Source of the DNA: Cycas panzhihuaensis
Lineage: Eukaryota; Cycadophyta
Assembly (NCBI GenBank): GCA_023213395.1
Contig: CM041465.1
Location: 239,823,741-239,887,740 of the forward strand
Length of the DNA stretch: 64,000 nt
Direction of reading: 5' to 3'
Part shown: one piece after another, positions 46,792-59,122 of the stretch
Position numbering within the stretch: the stretch's first letter is position 1
Layout: each line of letters starts with the position of its first letter
Notes under the pieces: generated by a model
Databases searched by the model: none
Told to the model about the DNA's origin: nothing
The model's input: the letters and a program-made list of their open reading frames with translations, nothing else
Translations under genes and position numbers: made by a program

Positions 46792-48139
46792 ATGGAGGGA
46801 TCTCTTCCAGATTGGGCATACCACGCTTATGTGTCTGATTCCTTAGAGCCACCTACTTCCTTCTGAGGGTCCTGCCAAGGAAGTGAAGACTTGATTTATG
46901 ATCTGGGTGACCAACCACACCCCCAGTCTCACCATTCCTGTACTCAAGGAGTAGAGCCTTCATCTCCTTTAGAGCTTTTCCATCCCCATGGTGATTCTCA
47001 TGAGGATTACCCTGCAGGATTTACTTTGTATGAGGCTCCTTCTACCTCTTACGACCAAGTGGATACCCCTCCCGCTGATGTAGTAGAAGCCTTGAGCCAA
47101 TATTTCTAGGCCACTCATCTCCAACCGCACCCAAAGTTGTTTAAGAATGTCTTACGAAGCGTTGTGCCACCTTCTTTTGCATCCCCTTCACCTTACTCAT
47201 CTTGTTCAACTGCTTTACCCATGATGAGCTTGCCTTTTACATCTTCTTCTCCTCCCTATGGTGTATGTTCCTTGGGGACTACTTAGGGTATATCATATTC
47301 CCAACTTGGGTTGAGCATGCCCCCAGCTAGTGAAACTACTAGTCCTCCTCCTATCGTTGTTTATCCACCTACTAGACTTAGGGGACCCACATGTCCCTCT
47401 ACTTCTAGTCATGTGGGGTCTATCTCGACATAATTCCAACACCAACCTAGGGACCCTTCTCTTTACCTACCTCCTGGTTACACTACTCAACTGTGGGGGC
47501 ATGGTAAAGGGAACTCCCTACCTGCTTATAAGGTGGACCCTCTACATCCTTTTGGGGTCGCACCACCCACAGGTGGCCCATATGGCCAGAATCTAGTTCC
47601 TCACCACTCATTTCTGCCATCTTGTATGGAACCTTACATTATGCCTTTACAAGGAGGGCTAACTCCTTCTTAAGGAACATCCCCTCAAGCTCCTTTTCAA
47701 TAAGTAGCACTTTCTCTAGGAGAGGTGGGTACGTCATACCTATCCGCTCCCATGCAGGTTTCTCTGAATGTGGGATTTGTGCCTCTTCACCTAGCGATAG
47801 GAGGACAACATCCCCTTTCAAACTAAACCCTCCAAGGAGGATTTGGGTAAACCTATCCCCCATCATTTCCAACTTCTGTTGACCCTATAGTCCAGCCAAG
47901 GGCACGTCCCTTTATGGACTATCGGTCAACCCCATTATCCATTGAGGTGCTAAGAACTAACTTATTGCTTCACCCCTCTAAAGTCCCCAAGTTCAATGGG
48001 ACTTTATTGCAAGACCAAATAGAGTATGTTCATAGCTTCTCTATGGCATGCATTGACTATTGGGCTTACGACCACATTCTTATGAAACTATTTCTATGGT
48101 CTTTTCAAGGTGATGCCCTCAAATGGTTTTATTACCTAC
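46792..48139 (+). pseudogene. Element D gag, 5' part (interrupted by E)
   Basis: The ATG at 46792 (ATGGAGGGATC) aligns with the gag start of the other copies and is followed by DWAYHAY. The Pro/Ser/Thr-rich N-terminal part carries several indels. The gag domain begins MDYRSTPLSIEVLRTNL at 47914 and reads FSMACIDYWAYDHILMKLFLW and GDALKWFYYL up to the insertion point of element E at 48140. The gene continues at 59128. The frame is shifted several times between 47100 and 47900. It is the most divergent gag in the window. Confidence 0.8.
48135..48139 (+). repeat. Target site duplication of element E, left copy (CCTAC)
   Basis: Pairs with GCTAC at 59123-59127; one change. Element D's gag reads across when E is removed. 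Confidence 0.72.
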
Positions 48140-49213
48140 TGGATGCGCGTCTACGGGATATCTACCTAACTGAGTAGGAATAACAAGGGGCATTCAATGG
48201 TGCTATTAAATATGGATAAGAACCTACGAGCAAGGCAAATACCATGCAGGGTGCCCTATGCACTGGAGTGCAAGTTCGGGACTTGCGGATGGTATCCAAC
48301 TACCTAGAGGTGGTTCCCCACTTCTAATAAGAAGAGAGGAGGTGGAAGGTTAGCCTAAGTAGACCTAGGGGAAGGATCCTCCTACCCTTGGATGGCCGTA
48401 AGGGAAAGGAGAGAATCCTTTGAGGGTTTCCCTAGAGCAGAAGGAAACGTGAAAAGGCTAAGTAGGTGAGCAACCTACGAATGAGATCTTCTCGGTTATC
48501 TAGCTAGGTGGGAGAAAACTGAGGAAGGACGAAGGGAACGATCAAAAGGGAGGTGTTATGATGCATGCAAGCAAACTAAACCAAGCATAACAAGTCAATG
48601 AGACAAGGATAGAGTTTGCAAGGTGAAGGGAAAAAGTGAAAAGGGGAAACCTCCTAAGACCCAAGAAATGTAACAAATAGAATATAAATCAAAAGATAGA
48701 GTTAGTTTCCCTTTTCCTTTCAAATGAGTTAATTACTACCATGCAAAAACATTTTAAAGGAAAAAAAACTAAAGTAGGGTGGGAGCACATACCCAGAATG
48801 GAGATACAGTTGGAGTGGCAGTGTTCCCATGAGGTATCCAAGATCGCTCCACAAGGCATGGTGAACGAGAAGGGTAGCGGTAGGACGAGGTGTGGGGCTT
48901 CCCTACCTTCTCTAGAAACAGCACTTGAATACCAAGAAAGGAAAGAAGAAAATGATGGCAACAAATGAAATGCTAGAATAAAATATAAGCAAAAGTACTT
49001 ACCCGTAAGAGAGAGGAAGGAATGGGTCCTTTGCGTCCTCAACATACCTGCAAGTAAATGAGAGTATCCCTTTCTGGAGAAAGGATGCTAGCAACATAAA
49101 ATAGAGTCCTAACAACACGTGTATGTATATAATAAACATAAGCCTCAACACATATATGTTAGCATTTAATATTACAGTAATAATCTGTAAAAGAAACTAC
49201 CCAAGCTAATGTG
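48140..49213 (-). repeat. Element E 3' LTR, truncated (3' 1.07 kb only)
   Basis: Matches 56448 to about 57510 of E's own 5' LTR. The match stops near 49213 (GAAACTACCC-AAG), after which the sequence is the post-integrase spacer. Confidence 0.85.
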
Positions 49214-49610
49214 TATATAGATATTATATGATGTACATATTTCTTTCTATGCATGGCTATATATCTAACAAGAGCACACACGACCACCATGAGTATAGGT
49301 GATAGGCACATGTGGGGTTAGAGGTAGAGCGACACACACGTCCATGGAGGAGTATAGTAGGAGATGTGAAGGAAATACTAGGTGAGAGAGGGGGAGTAAC
49401 GATACTCTAGAGTGTCGTCCTAACTGGGGGATGCCCAAATAAAAAGACAAAAGTCCCAAAAGGATATAGGAACATGGGTTCGCGGGAGGAACCAGAAAGA
49501 AATAGAAAAGGCCATCCTAAGTTGTCATTCCACCTATGGATGGGAGAAATGGGAACAACTTAAGATGGTAGTTTAGGCTCATTTCAGAGCGTGGCGAAGT
49601 GATAGTGAGG
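49214..49610 (-). other. Element E post-integrase spacer
   Basis: Minus-strand match to 30319-30700 of element B (for example ACTCTAGAGTATCGT-like near 49400 and TACTCATGGTGGTCGTGTG near 49270). No gene. Its left edge is the deletion junction. Confidence 0.7.
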
Positions 49611-50760
49611 TCATGAGTAAAACTTCTGAAGGAATTTCCCATTCATAGTTTTCTCAAATTCAAGCCCTTCCAGGGTGGCAATGCTATAAGCACCATTACT
49701 GAGGGTCTCGATAATGACAAAAGGGCCAACCCATCGAGGTTTGAATTTGGTTAAACGGTCATGAAGATATTCTAGTTTGAGGATGTGGTCCCCAGGAAAC
49801 AAAGGACAGGAATGAAGTTGTTTATCGTAGGTCCTTTATGAGCGAGCTTTGGATGCTAGGTTAGCCTGATAAGTAGCTAAGTGTCTCTCATCCAAAGCCT
49901 CGAGGTCCAGAAGGTGAGCCTGACAGATCGACTCTTCATCGATGAGACCTCGAAGAAAGATTTACAAAGAAGGAATCTCTACCTCTAGTGGGAGTATCGC
50001 CTCGGTACCATAGACTAGGGAGAATGGGGTCATTCCCATGGTGGAACAGATAGAGGTACGGTAATCCCACAAAGTGGAAGGTAGCTGAATGTGCCAGTTC
50101 TTTTGAGATTGAGTAACAGTTTTCTTTAGGATATTGACGAGAGTCTTGTTGAAAGACTCCACTTGGCTATTTGCCTGAGGGTAGTAAGGAGAAGAAGTTT
50201 TGTGAGAAATCTTGAAGTTCTCGCAAAGCTCATCCATCTCCTTATTACAAAAGGGGGTTCCATTGTCAGTGATTAGGATGTCCGAAATCCTGAAATAGCA
50301 AATGATGTGCTGGTAAATAAATGTAGCTATCATTTTACTAAGAGTAATAATTAAGGGAATGGCCTCCACCGATTTGGTGAAATATTCAATGGCAGTCAAG
50401 ATAAACTTGTGCTGCGATGACGAAGGTGGAGAGATAGCCCCGATATGGTCTAGCCCCCACTGAGCAAAAGGCCATGGAGAGACAATGGGGTGAAGAGCCT
50501 CATAAGGCACATGGGAGATGTTGGCATGTTCCTGACATCGCTGACATCTCAAGGTAAAGATGTGGGCATCCTTAAAAAGGGACGGCTAAAAATAACCCAT
50601 GCAAAGAATCCTTTGAGCCATAGACTGGCCCCCAAAGTGGCCCCCACAAATACCATGGTGGCATTCGCAGAGTATTTGGTTAGCTTTGTCTGCGGTGATG
50701 CAGCAGAGGAGGTTCCCATCGAAGGACCTCTTATACAATACTTCATCCATGAGGAAGTAT
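49611..50760 (-). pseudogene. Element E integrase
   Basis: The best preserved integrase here. An uninterrupted frame at 50552-49962 holds the zinc-domain end (RCQRCQEHANISHVP), the first core Asp in GLDHIGAISPP, the second in LITDNGTPFCNKEMDEL and the Glu in QVESFNKTLVNILKK, so the DDE triad is intact. It continues to GMTPFSLVYGTEAILPLEVEIPSL. A stop near 49960 and an undamaged C-terminal piece (VLKLEY-like; GLEFEKTMNGKFLQKFYS) follow to the stop at 49611-49613. The N-terminal HHGICGGHFG lies upstream near 50660. No chromodomain is evident. Confidence 0.85.
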
Positions 50761-51089
50761 TGCCTAGTAGAAATCTAGATGCGAGATCTAACTTTATTAC
50801 TAGCATCGGGGCAGTATTATTGTTGTGTGAGATACTACACTACATCGCCATACCACTTATTGTTGATGAGTAGATGAGGAGAGACATCCTGAATCGTCAA
50901 GATGGACTCATCAGGGAGAGAATCATCGATAGGAGTATCAAAGGAGTTAGGAATAGGGGCATCCGCGAGCTGCTCAGCCGCCACCATTTCCTTCTTTGAT
51001 TTCTAGTTAACGATATAAAGGTTAAATTCTTGAAGTAGGATGGCCCAATGGCCAGCCCTACCCGTCAAATCTAAACGAGTAAATAAGTA

Positions 51090-51479
51090 TCATAAGGGAT
51101 TAGATTGGACGATCACCTTGGTGGTATTACCAAGCAAGTAGTGTTTGAACTTTTTGGTCAAATGGACCAAGGAGAGACACTCCTTCTCGGTAGTAGAGTA
51201 GTTAAGTTCAGCAGCCATGAGGGTGCAACTGATGAAATAAATAGCCCTCTCAGTTCCTGAGTCATCCTCCTGAGCTAACATAGCACCTAAGGACTCGTCA
51301 GTCGCTGAGGTGTATATGACGAAAGGCCTATCGAAGCAAGGGAGTGTCAGTGTAGTAGCGAAAGCAAGGGCTTCCTTGAGTCCTTCGAAGGCCTTTTGGG
51401 TCTTGTCAGACCAAACAAAAGAAGCTCCCTTCTTCAATAGGTTCATAAGGGGTTTAGCGCTTATGACATAGTCTACCAA
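51090..51479 (-). pseudogene. Element E gypsy RNase H domain
   Basis: An open frame of 129 codons covers the connection (LLKKGASFVWSDKTQKAFEGL) and RNase H: FVIYTSATDESLGAMLAQEDD, AIYFISCTLMAAELNYS, EKECLSLVHLTKKFKHYLLG, VIVQSNPL. It lacks internal stops and is in the same frame as the integrase. It is the most intact gypsy RNase H in the window. Confidence 0.85.
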
Positions 51480-51489
51480 GAAGCGCCTG

Positions 51490-52620
51490 AGAAAACTGAG
51501 CCTACCTAGAAACGACTTAATCTGTCATTGGGTTCTAAGAGGCGGCATATCAATATTGCCCTGATCTTATCAAGATCAATTTGGATTCCTTGTTTGGATA
51601 CAAGAAATCCAAGGAGTTTGCTTGAAGTAACAGTAAACACACACTTGAGCAGGTTTAGTCTAACATGATACTTATAGTATCGCGAGAAGATAGCCTACAA
51701 GTCGGAAGGATGATGGGCACAGACATGTGAAAGGCCTATCATGTCATCCATTAAGACCTCTAATGTATTATCAATGAGATCATGGAAGATGAAATGCATG
51801 GCTCTCTGATAAGTAGCACCTGCATTCTTAAGGCCAAAGGGCATTGGCTTGTAGGCAAAGGTACCTCATAGTGTAGTGAAGGCCATCTTGTGGTGGTCTT
51901 TAAGAGAAATCTAGATCTGGTTATAACTAAAGAATTCATCCATTAAGGACATAACTTCGAATCTAGCCATACGATCAATGATCTGATCGATGAAGAGGAG
52001 CAGAAAGTTGTCCTTAAGACAAATATTGTTGATGTCGCAGAAGTCGACACATATACGAATCACCCCATTCTTTTAAGCAATGGGGATAATATTGGAGACC
52101 CACTTGGGGTAGTCAATGGAAGTGATGAGTTTAACATCCAAGAGCTTCTCAACATCCATCTTGATGGTGGCTGAGAGCTTCGAGTGAAGGGGACGTTACT
52201 TCTAGTGCACGGGGTGGGTGTCAGGGATGGTGGTGAGATTACATGTAATAATGGAGGGGTCAATTCCCTTCATGTCAGCATAATCCCATGCAAAAATATC
52301 CTAAAACTCCTGGAATAAAAGTGAGTACTCCCTTACCTCATCAGGAGAGCATTCTATCTTGACCTTAATGACCTTGCTGGGGGCCAAGACTATGTCTTGG
52401 GTTGCCCCCATGCACATGGCATTTCCCTCCTCGAAGTGGAGAGGGGCAAGGTCAGTAGGAAGAGATGGAATAGGGGATGGGATTGGGTCAGCAAGTATGA
52501 ACCCAATCGCAAGGATCTTCTGGTGGCCAAGCCTGTGGTGACCAGAAGGCAAGTTAGGCACGGAGCCCACTAGGTGCTTGAGTAAAGCTTATCATCCTCA
52601 AAGTAATCCACCCCATGGAT
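51490..52620 (-). pseudogene. Element E reverse transcriptase domain (decayed)
   Basis: Minus strand. GSVPNLPSGHHRLGHQKILAIG near 52570 and SPDEVREYSLLFQEF near 52330 mark the N-terminal part. The central palm motif Met-Asp-Asp is intact at 51743-51751. GFLVSKQGIQIDLDK lies near 51600. At least three indels (near 52575, 52190 and 51550) and several stops separate these blocks into different frames. Confidence 0.8.
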
Positions 52621-53139
52621 GACCTTACTCTGAGTTAATGAAGTGATAGAAGAAGTAGAGGCAACGGGATCGTGATGGTCGTCAAGTTGCCTGTCTTCCT
52701 CACGAGACTCTAAGAGAGAGTCTTAAAGAGGCTCCTTAGAAGGAGAAAAAGGTATTTCTTCAAAGCAATCACATGTAGGAGGTGATGAAGGGGAAGAACT
52801 GATGATGGACGAATCGACATGAGCAATGACATGTAATATGTAGGAATGGCTAGCCTCACCAATGAAAGAGGTTCTAAATGGGGATCTAGAATGAGTTGGG
52901 TATGACCTGCTAGTGCGGAGGAAAGAGATGGGATAGAGACAATCCTCGTCCTCGTCATATGACTTGTCATTACTAAACGAGATGAGGTACCCATAGCTCC
53001 CAATACCAATAGGAGCAAAATACGTGAGACTAAGAAAAGAAGATACGGGATCTTCTTCAGATGGATTGGGTATACTAATGGAGCAAGCTGAGGCATGCAT
53101 AGAAGGACCTTACCTTGCCTGATTGACAGGATGGGTTTG

Positions 53140-53500
53140 TTTGATAAGTGGGCATTCGCGGGGAATGACCCTCATTCGTCCATCATGGACGAATTTAAGT
53201 TGTCCCCAAAGAGTCAAACACACGGCTCCCATTTAGTCGAACCATAAACGTCCTAAGAGAAGGTTGTAGTCGATGTTGACATCAAGGACTACAACATCAG
53301 TGAGGACAGTCTTGCCCTTGAGGGTGAGCAAAATTATGACAGATCCTAATGGGGTCTTTTCGCTACTGTCATAACCTTGGCATCGCCATGGAATGAGTTT
53401 CAAGGCAGAAATACTAAGCTCTTACATGACACACAAGGGCATGGCATTCATGGAAGAACCGTTGTCGACAACAGTCCTTCGAAGGGTATAATCGAGTGTA
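53140..53500 (-). pseudogene. Element E aspartic protease domain
   Basis: Minus strand. The active site RRTVVDNGSSMNAMPL is intact near 53480-53440, followed by CQGYDSSEKTPLGS, VVVLDVNIDYNLLLGR near 53280, Leu-Trp in place of Pro-Trp, and GQLKFVHDGRMRVIP near 53170. A stop interrupts the GRPW region. A linker (53100-52710, a 125-codon open frame rich in Ser and Pro) joins it to RT. Confidence 0.8.
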
Positions 53501-53973
53501 TCAATGATAATAGTGAATGAAAAGTTCCACTAATGTTCCCTTTCACATGCAGGAGGAAGGTCCTTAGGATCAAACAAAATAATAGGTTCATAACTTTGGG
53601 TAACGCCTAAAGTGTGAACAGGCATGTCATTCGATCCTAAAGCTTCCAAGAGGAGAGTCCACTACTCAGGATAACTCCTCAAAATGTCCATCAAAGACAT
53701 TCCTGCGGCAACAGTATGAAGCTCGTCCACGATGGAGAAAGGCTTACCCTTTGGGGTAGGCTGGGTAAGTGCCCTTCGAAAATCGTAATGACCCAGGTGC
53801 ACAGGAATGGCCTTGGGGAAGAGAGGTACTTTTGGAGGAGGGTTCTCTGGAAGATTGTCAGAAGGAGTAGAGGAAGAAGTACTAGCTGCTTCTTTGATGG
53901 CTTAAGACCGAGTAAGGGCATAAGAAGGAGTAGCCTCAAGCAACTGGATCACCTTCTTCCCCTTATTCTAGGG

Positions 53974-56186
53974 CTATGAAGGTGATGGGGTGTGATAGTT
54001 AGGGGAACAGGAGGAAGAGGACGAATCTCGGGTGCCCTTCCCTTTATCACGGGAAGGACGGGAATTTGGCAATCTTCCTCGGTTCCAATTATTCTTGGAT
54101 TGAGTGTTGCGATCACATTCCCCATATTTGGGGAATGGATCCTTGTGAACTGGTTGGTCTAAATTAGGCCTTGTGGCTCGTTTAGGGGAGGAGTCACATC
54201 GAGGGGCATCTTTGGGATGCTGAGCCCTGTAACATGAGTCATCATGGAAGCACTCCCTATGAATGGAGCACCACTTCTTCTCAAGCAGGGGATTTGTCTT
54301 CCTCATTTGAGAGGACTGGGTGTTTCCATTCTTGGGGAGGGGGGCTTGAGTTGCTTATTGAATTTGTTTGTTGGATGTTGGGGATGAAGGAGCTTGGATT
54401 TTAAGCTCCTTAATCGTACGCTCGAATGAGCATATGGCAGATGTGAGGGGGTCTAAAGTCCTCTCAGTCAGGTGAGAGGAATACTTGGTGGGTTGCGAAG
54501 GTTTAGTATCTTTGGTTGAAGGTGGTACCTCACATCGCCGTGAGGGCTTGAGAGGCTTCTTGAGTCCAGCTTGGATCTCAATAGACTCCAACGCTAAGCA
54601 CTTGATGATCATAGAGTCACATGTGGTTGCCCTATTTTAAGGACTTCCACATATACTTTAGGATAAAGTGCGTTAATGAAAAGATGTCTCTTCAACTCCT
54701 CGGGCAACGTAGCCTTAGTGGAGTAAAGTAGTTTGTGGAATCATTGCATAAAGTCACAATTCATCTCATCATTATCTTGTTTGAGCGATAAGAGGGATTT
54801 CATTCTGCACTCAAATGGATGATCTACATTAAAGTAGTTGATGAATTCATCTACCAATTATTAGAATGAAAAGATAGAGTGGGCAGGGAGGCAATAAAAC
54901 CACTTAAGGGCATTACCCTACAACGATCGTGGAAACAATTTCATTAGGATATAGTCGTAAGCCTAGTAGTCTATACACGCCATAAAAAAACTATGTATGT
55001 GTTCAGCTGGATCTTCTGACGAAGTTCCATCAAATCTAGGAACTTCAGGAGGATGAGGCGGTAGATTAGTTCTCAATGCCTCAATGGATAAAGGTGTTGA
55101 TCTATAGTCCATGAAGGGACGTGCCTTTGCCTGGACCATAGGATCAACGAATGATGTAGTAGGTAATGAACAAGGAGTGGATGGGGGTGGCATACCCATC
55201 CCACCTTGAGGAAACACCCCTTGCTAGAAGGGAGCTTAGGGATAAGTGCCTTGAGAGGGAGTCGGGTTCCCTTACGAAGGCATGGCAAAAGGGATTGCAC
55301 TAGATGAGGGAAAAGGTGGATGTGGAATTGAGTTTTGCCCATATGGGCCACCTGTAGGTGGGGCAATTCCATATAGGTGTAGTTGATCCACTCCATAAGC
55401 CGGAAGGTGGTTCCCTCTACCCTGCCCCCAAGGTTGAGAAGTGTATCCTGGGGGGATGTAAAAGGAAGGACCAGCAAGTTGGTTTTGAGGGTGTATGGGA
55501 GTGGATCCCACATGACCAATGGCTGGAGGGTTAGTAGGATCGACAGGCCTACTAGAGAAAGTATGCTCCACATTGGGGGATGGCATATTAGTTTGGCTAG
55601 GGAAAGGTATACTAACCTTCAACTGAGAGAAAGACATACCACAAGAAGGTCCTGAAGCACTAGGACCTTGGCGAGGGATAGAAGGTGTAACATGTGTCCT
55701 CGCAACAGCAACAGGGAAGGAGCAGGACAAATGTGTAGGCACAAAGGGATTGGTTGTCGCAGGAGGAGTAGATAAGGATGAAGAAAGTAGGAGAGGAGCA
55801 GATGAGGAAGAGGCTCCCCCACGAAAAGCATCTTCAAACCATCTAGGACGTGGTTGAAAACAAACAGCGTGGCGGCACTCATTAAAAGCTTCAACCACAT
55901 CAGTGGGAGGGGTATCTACATGATCGTAAGAGGTAGAAGGGACCTCAAACAAAGTAGATCCCTCAGGATGTTCCTCATAAGAATCACCAATTGAGTGGTA
56001 AATCTCAAGAGGAAAAGATCCTCCTACTGCATGGGTAGAGGGATGGGCATCAAGCAGGTGATCTTGGTCACCTGGGTAGTAAATAGGATCATCACCCTCT
56101 TCGGTGGATCCTGGAATAGAAGAGGGAAACTCATGAGTTCCCAAGGCTGAGGTGTGGTAGGCCCAATCAGAAGGGTATCCCTCCAT
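53974..56186 (-). pseudogene. Element E gag
   Basis: The start is ATG at 56186 (MEGYPSDWAYH). The first 305 codons to 55272 are uninterrupted, the longest real coding stretch in the window: a Pro/Ser/Thr-rich N-terminal region with PSFYIPPGYTSQPWG near its end. After one stop comes QGGMGMPPPS, then the gag domain MDYRSTPLSIEALRTNLPPHP and FDGTSSEDPAEHIHSFF (55115-54990). A stop replaces Trp in DYWAYD, and an indel near 54640 shifts the frame. The knuckle-like motif KKWCSIHRECFHDDSCY (54290-54230) is intact in its own frame. Gag would coat the RNA genome. Confidence 0.85.
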
Positions 56187-56427
56187 AGTCAAATCAGAAT
56201 CTGACAAAGGAAGAGGACGATACCCGGGATCTTCTAACAATGGAGGTAAGCCACGTAAGCGATGAGAGAAGCGTCACATACAAGGCTAACCAGCATTGTA
56301 GGAGAAAGAAAGGGCAATAAAGAGCGTACATTGGGGGCTACCCAACGAAGAAAATAAAGTAGGAGAAAACCACAAGGAGGTAGCAATACTAATAGAAAAG
56401 AGCAGAAACTAGCTCCCTTACTGGCAG

Positions 56428-56446
56428 ATCTCTAGTATGGTCACCA
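56428..56446 (-). other. Element E primer binding site
   Basis: Minus-strand TGGTGACCATACTAGAGAT, one base after the 5' LTR end. Confidence 0.8.
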
Positions 56447-56447
56447 G

Positions 56448-59122
56448 TGGATGCGCATCTACGGGATAGCTACCTAACTGAGTAGGAATAATAAGGGGCA
56501 ATCAATGGCACTATCAAATGTGGATAAGAACCTACGAGCAAGGCAAATACCACGCAGGATGCCCCGTGCGTCAGAGCGCGAGTTCGGGACCTATGGATGG
56601 TATCCAGCTACCTAGAGGTGGTTTCCCACTTCAGTTAAGAAGAGAGAAGGCAGAAGGTTAGCCTCAGTAGACCTAGGGGAAGGATCCTCCCACCCTTGGA
56701 TGGTCGGAAAGGAAAGGAGAGAACCCTTTGAGGGTTTCCCTAGAGCGGAGGGAAACATGAAAAGGCTAAGTAGGCGAGCAACCTATGAATGAGATCTTCT
56801 CAGTTATCCAACTAGGTGGAAGAAAACTGAGGAAGGATGAAGGAAATGATAAAAAAGGAGGTGCTATGACACACGCAAGCAAACTAAACCAAGCATAACA
56901 AGTCAATGAGACAAGGATGGAGTTTACAAGGTGAAGGGAAAAGGTGAAAAGGGGAAACCTCCTAAGACCTTTTCCTAAGATAGATATAATACAAGAAATA
57001 TAACAAATAGAATATAAATCAAAAGATAGAGTTGGTTTCCCTTTTCCTTTTAAATGAGCTAGTTACTACCATGCAAAAACCTTTTAAAGGAAAAGAAAAT
57101 AAAGTAGGGCCAGAGCACATACCCAGAATAGAGACGTGGTTAGAGTAACAGCATTTCCACGAGGTATCCAAGATTGCTCCACAAAGCATGGCGAACAAGA
57201 AGGGTAGCGATAGGATGAGGCGTGGGGCTTCCTTACCTTTCCCGGAAACGAAACTAGAATGCCAAGAAAGGAAAGAAGAAAATTATGGCAATAAATAAAA
57301 TGCTAGATGAGAGGAAGGAATGGGTCCTTTGCATCCTCTGGGTACCTATAAGTAAATGAGAGTATCCCTTTCTGGAGAAAGCATGCTAGCAACACAAAAT
57401 AGAGTCCTAATAACACATGTATGTATGTAACAAACATAAGCCTCAACACATATATGTTAGCATTCAATATTACAATAATAAACTATAAAAGAAACTACCC
57501 GAGTAAATGGTGGGTAAGTCAGTAAGCCTCAGAGTGGCCAACCTCCCGCAAGGAGTAACCCTACCCTCCCTCAAGAAGCCACAAGGTAGCGAGGGTATGG
57601 ATGTACAAGGGGCTGGAAATGGAGGCAATAAGAGTCCAAAGAGGCTTAAAGAGATCCACAACAAACTAGAGTGCTATGGGAAGCAAACCAGATTGCTAAG
57701 AACGAGGTTGAGTAAGGGACAAGTAGCCGGGGCTTATGTGTGTTGCCTAGATCAATAGATGAGCCCTCAAACCAGCATTGCAACAAGTGCCAATGCTGAT
57801 TTTAGCGGCTAGAAATGGCCTACTAAACCCTTGTTCCACTTCCAAGAGTGGCACGGGGCATAAGGGAAGGTTTGGAGGGAAAAAACCTCTTAGGGAGCAT
57901 GGAAAGTGGTGCAGAATCCACCTAGCTCTATCCCAAACCTTATGTATCCCCTTTTGACCACTGTCCTGGGTATGAAACGTAGGAAAGAAGGCCCTAATAG
58001 CAGGGCGAATAGTCCCAAACACAGGCAAGAAACAACCTCCAAAAGCAAGCTAAGACAAGCTAGAAATAACATGCAAACCTGAGCATAAAATGGACAAAGA
58101 GGAGACCCTAAGCCAACAAATACCTGTAGAGAAGAAGGGAGGCATTTGACTCTATCAAGAACTACTGGGAAGAGGCTGAGAAATCTGCAAAAGGACTATG
58201 GAACAGTAGGTATAGAGCCCCTGCTAATATGGCCGAAGGAAAACCTGCACTTGAGAATGCTTGATGGTTGCCCGGGTAAGGAAGTGCTGGAATCTCTCCA
58301 AGGAGGCCCTCTCCAAGGTGTGCAAGGGGATAGGAAGATGTCACAGCCATACCAAAGGAGAGCTAGGCGCTAGAGAATGATTGCAGGTCCTGAAATAGCA
58401 GTGGAGCTGCTGGGAACAGCAGAGAGCAGGGTGTTTTCCCTTGCAATCCTTACAAAAATGAGTAAAAAGATCCCTAAATTAAATTAGGTAAGACTTAAAT
58501 ACCTAGCCCTAACCCTAATCGAGTGATTAAGGCGCAACTAGCGAGAGTTAAGTTGCGAGACATGTGGCAATTCCACAATAAATACGAGAATTGCCATAGT
58601 GGATTTTAAAAAATAAGTTGAGACAATCACATCGTTGTAAATATCGCAGTATCATGAAATCTATGGTAGTACGAGACCAAAGACCAAAACTAGCCCAGAC
58701 AACCAGCCTAGGTTGTTGACCAGTGACCTAGGAGGCTGGCAGGGGGTAGGGCCACCTGCCCAGAGGCAGACAAGCTAACAACCGAGCCACAAGGGACAAC
58801 AACAAGACTCAAAGGTGCAACAAGTCGACCAAACAATGATGGATCATCGCACAGGCAGGGATGATATAAGCCAAATGGGTCTTAAGGTGAGTAGGGCAGA
58901 ATGTGGGAAGTGACGTGGCCACTGGGGTGCCACACTCACTGGGAATGTGCCCCCGTTATAGTTATCATAGGTTAGATAGGTGTAGATGACAACAAGATCA
59001 TCTACGAAATCACATCATGGAAGCATATACTCATCACAAAAGAAAACAACGATAAGATGAGAAGCATACCTACACTTACCTGAGTCGATCGCTCCGTATC
59101 CATTCCCAGAAGCCAGGAAACA
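56448..59122 (-). repeat. Element E 5' LTR (2675 bp)
   Basis: Minus-strand start TGTTTCCTGGCTTCTGGG at 59122, end GCATCCA at 56448. It closely matches F's LTR. A TATTTAAG-type TATA box lies near 58495-58502 on the minus strand. The palindromic array is short here (58625-58670). Confidence 0.88.

Larger units (their letters stand above)
48140..59122 (-). mobile_element. Element E: Tat/Ogre-like retrotransposon with deleted 3' region, nested in D's gag
   Basis: Minus strand, about 11 kb. The 5' LTR is complete (56448-59122). Gag, protease, RT, RNase H and integrase are present in order, but the segment between the post-integrase spacer and the middle of the 3' LTR is gone. Missing are the antisense gene, its promoter, the archaeal-type RNase H, the polypurine tract and about 1.6 kb of LTR. 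It has the best preserved gag N-terminus and integrase core of the window. It belongs to the shorter LTR subfamily. Confidence 0.9.

Noticed and set aside
47639-47872. Minus-strand frames opposite gag, RT and integrase
   Set aside because: Shadows of the sense coding region, with no family similarity.
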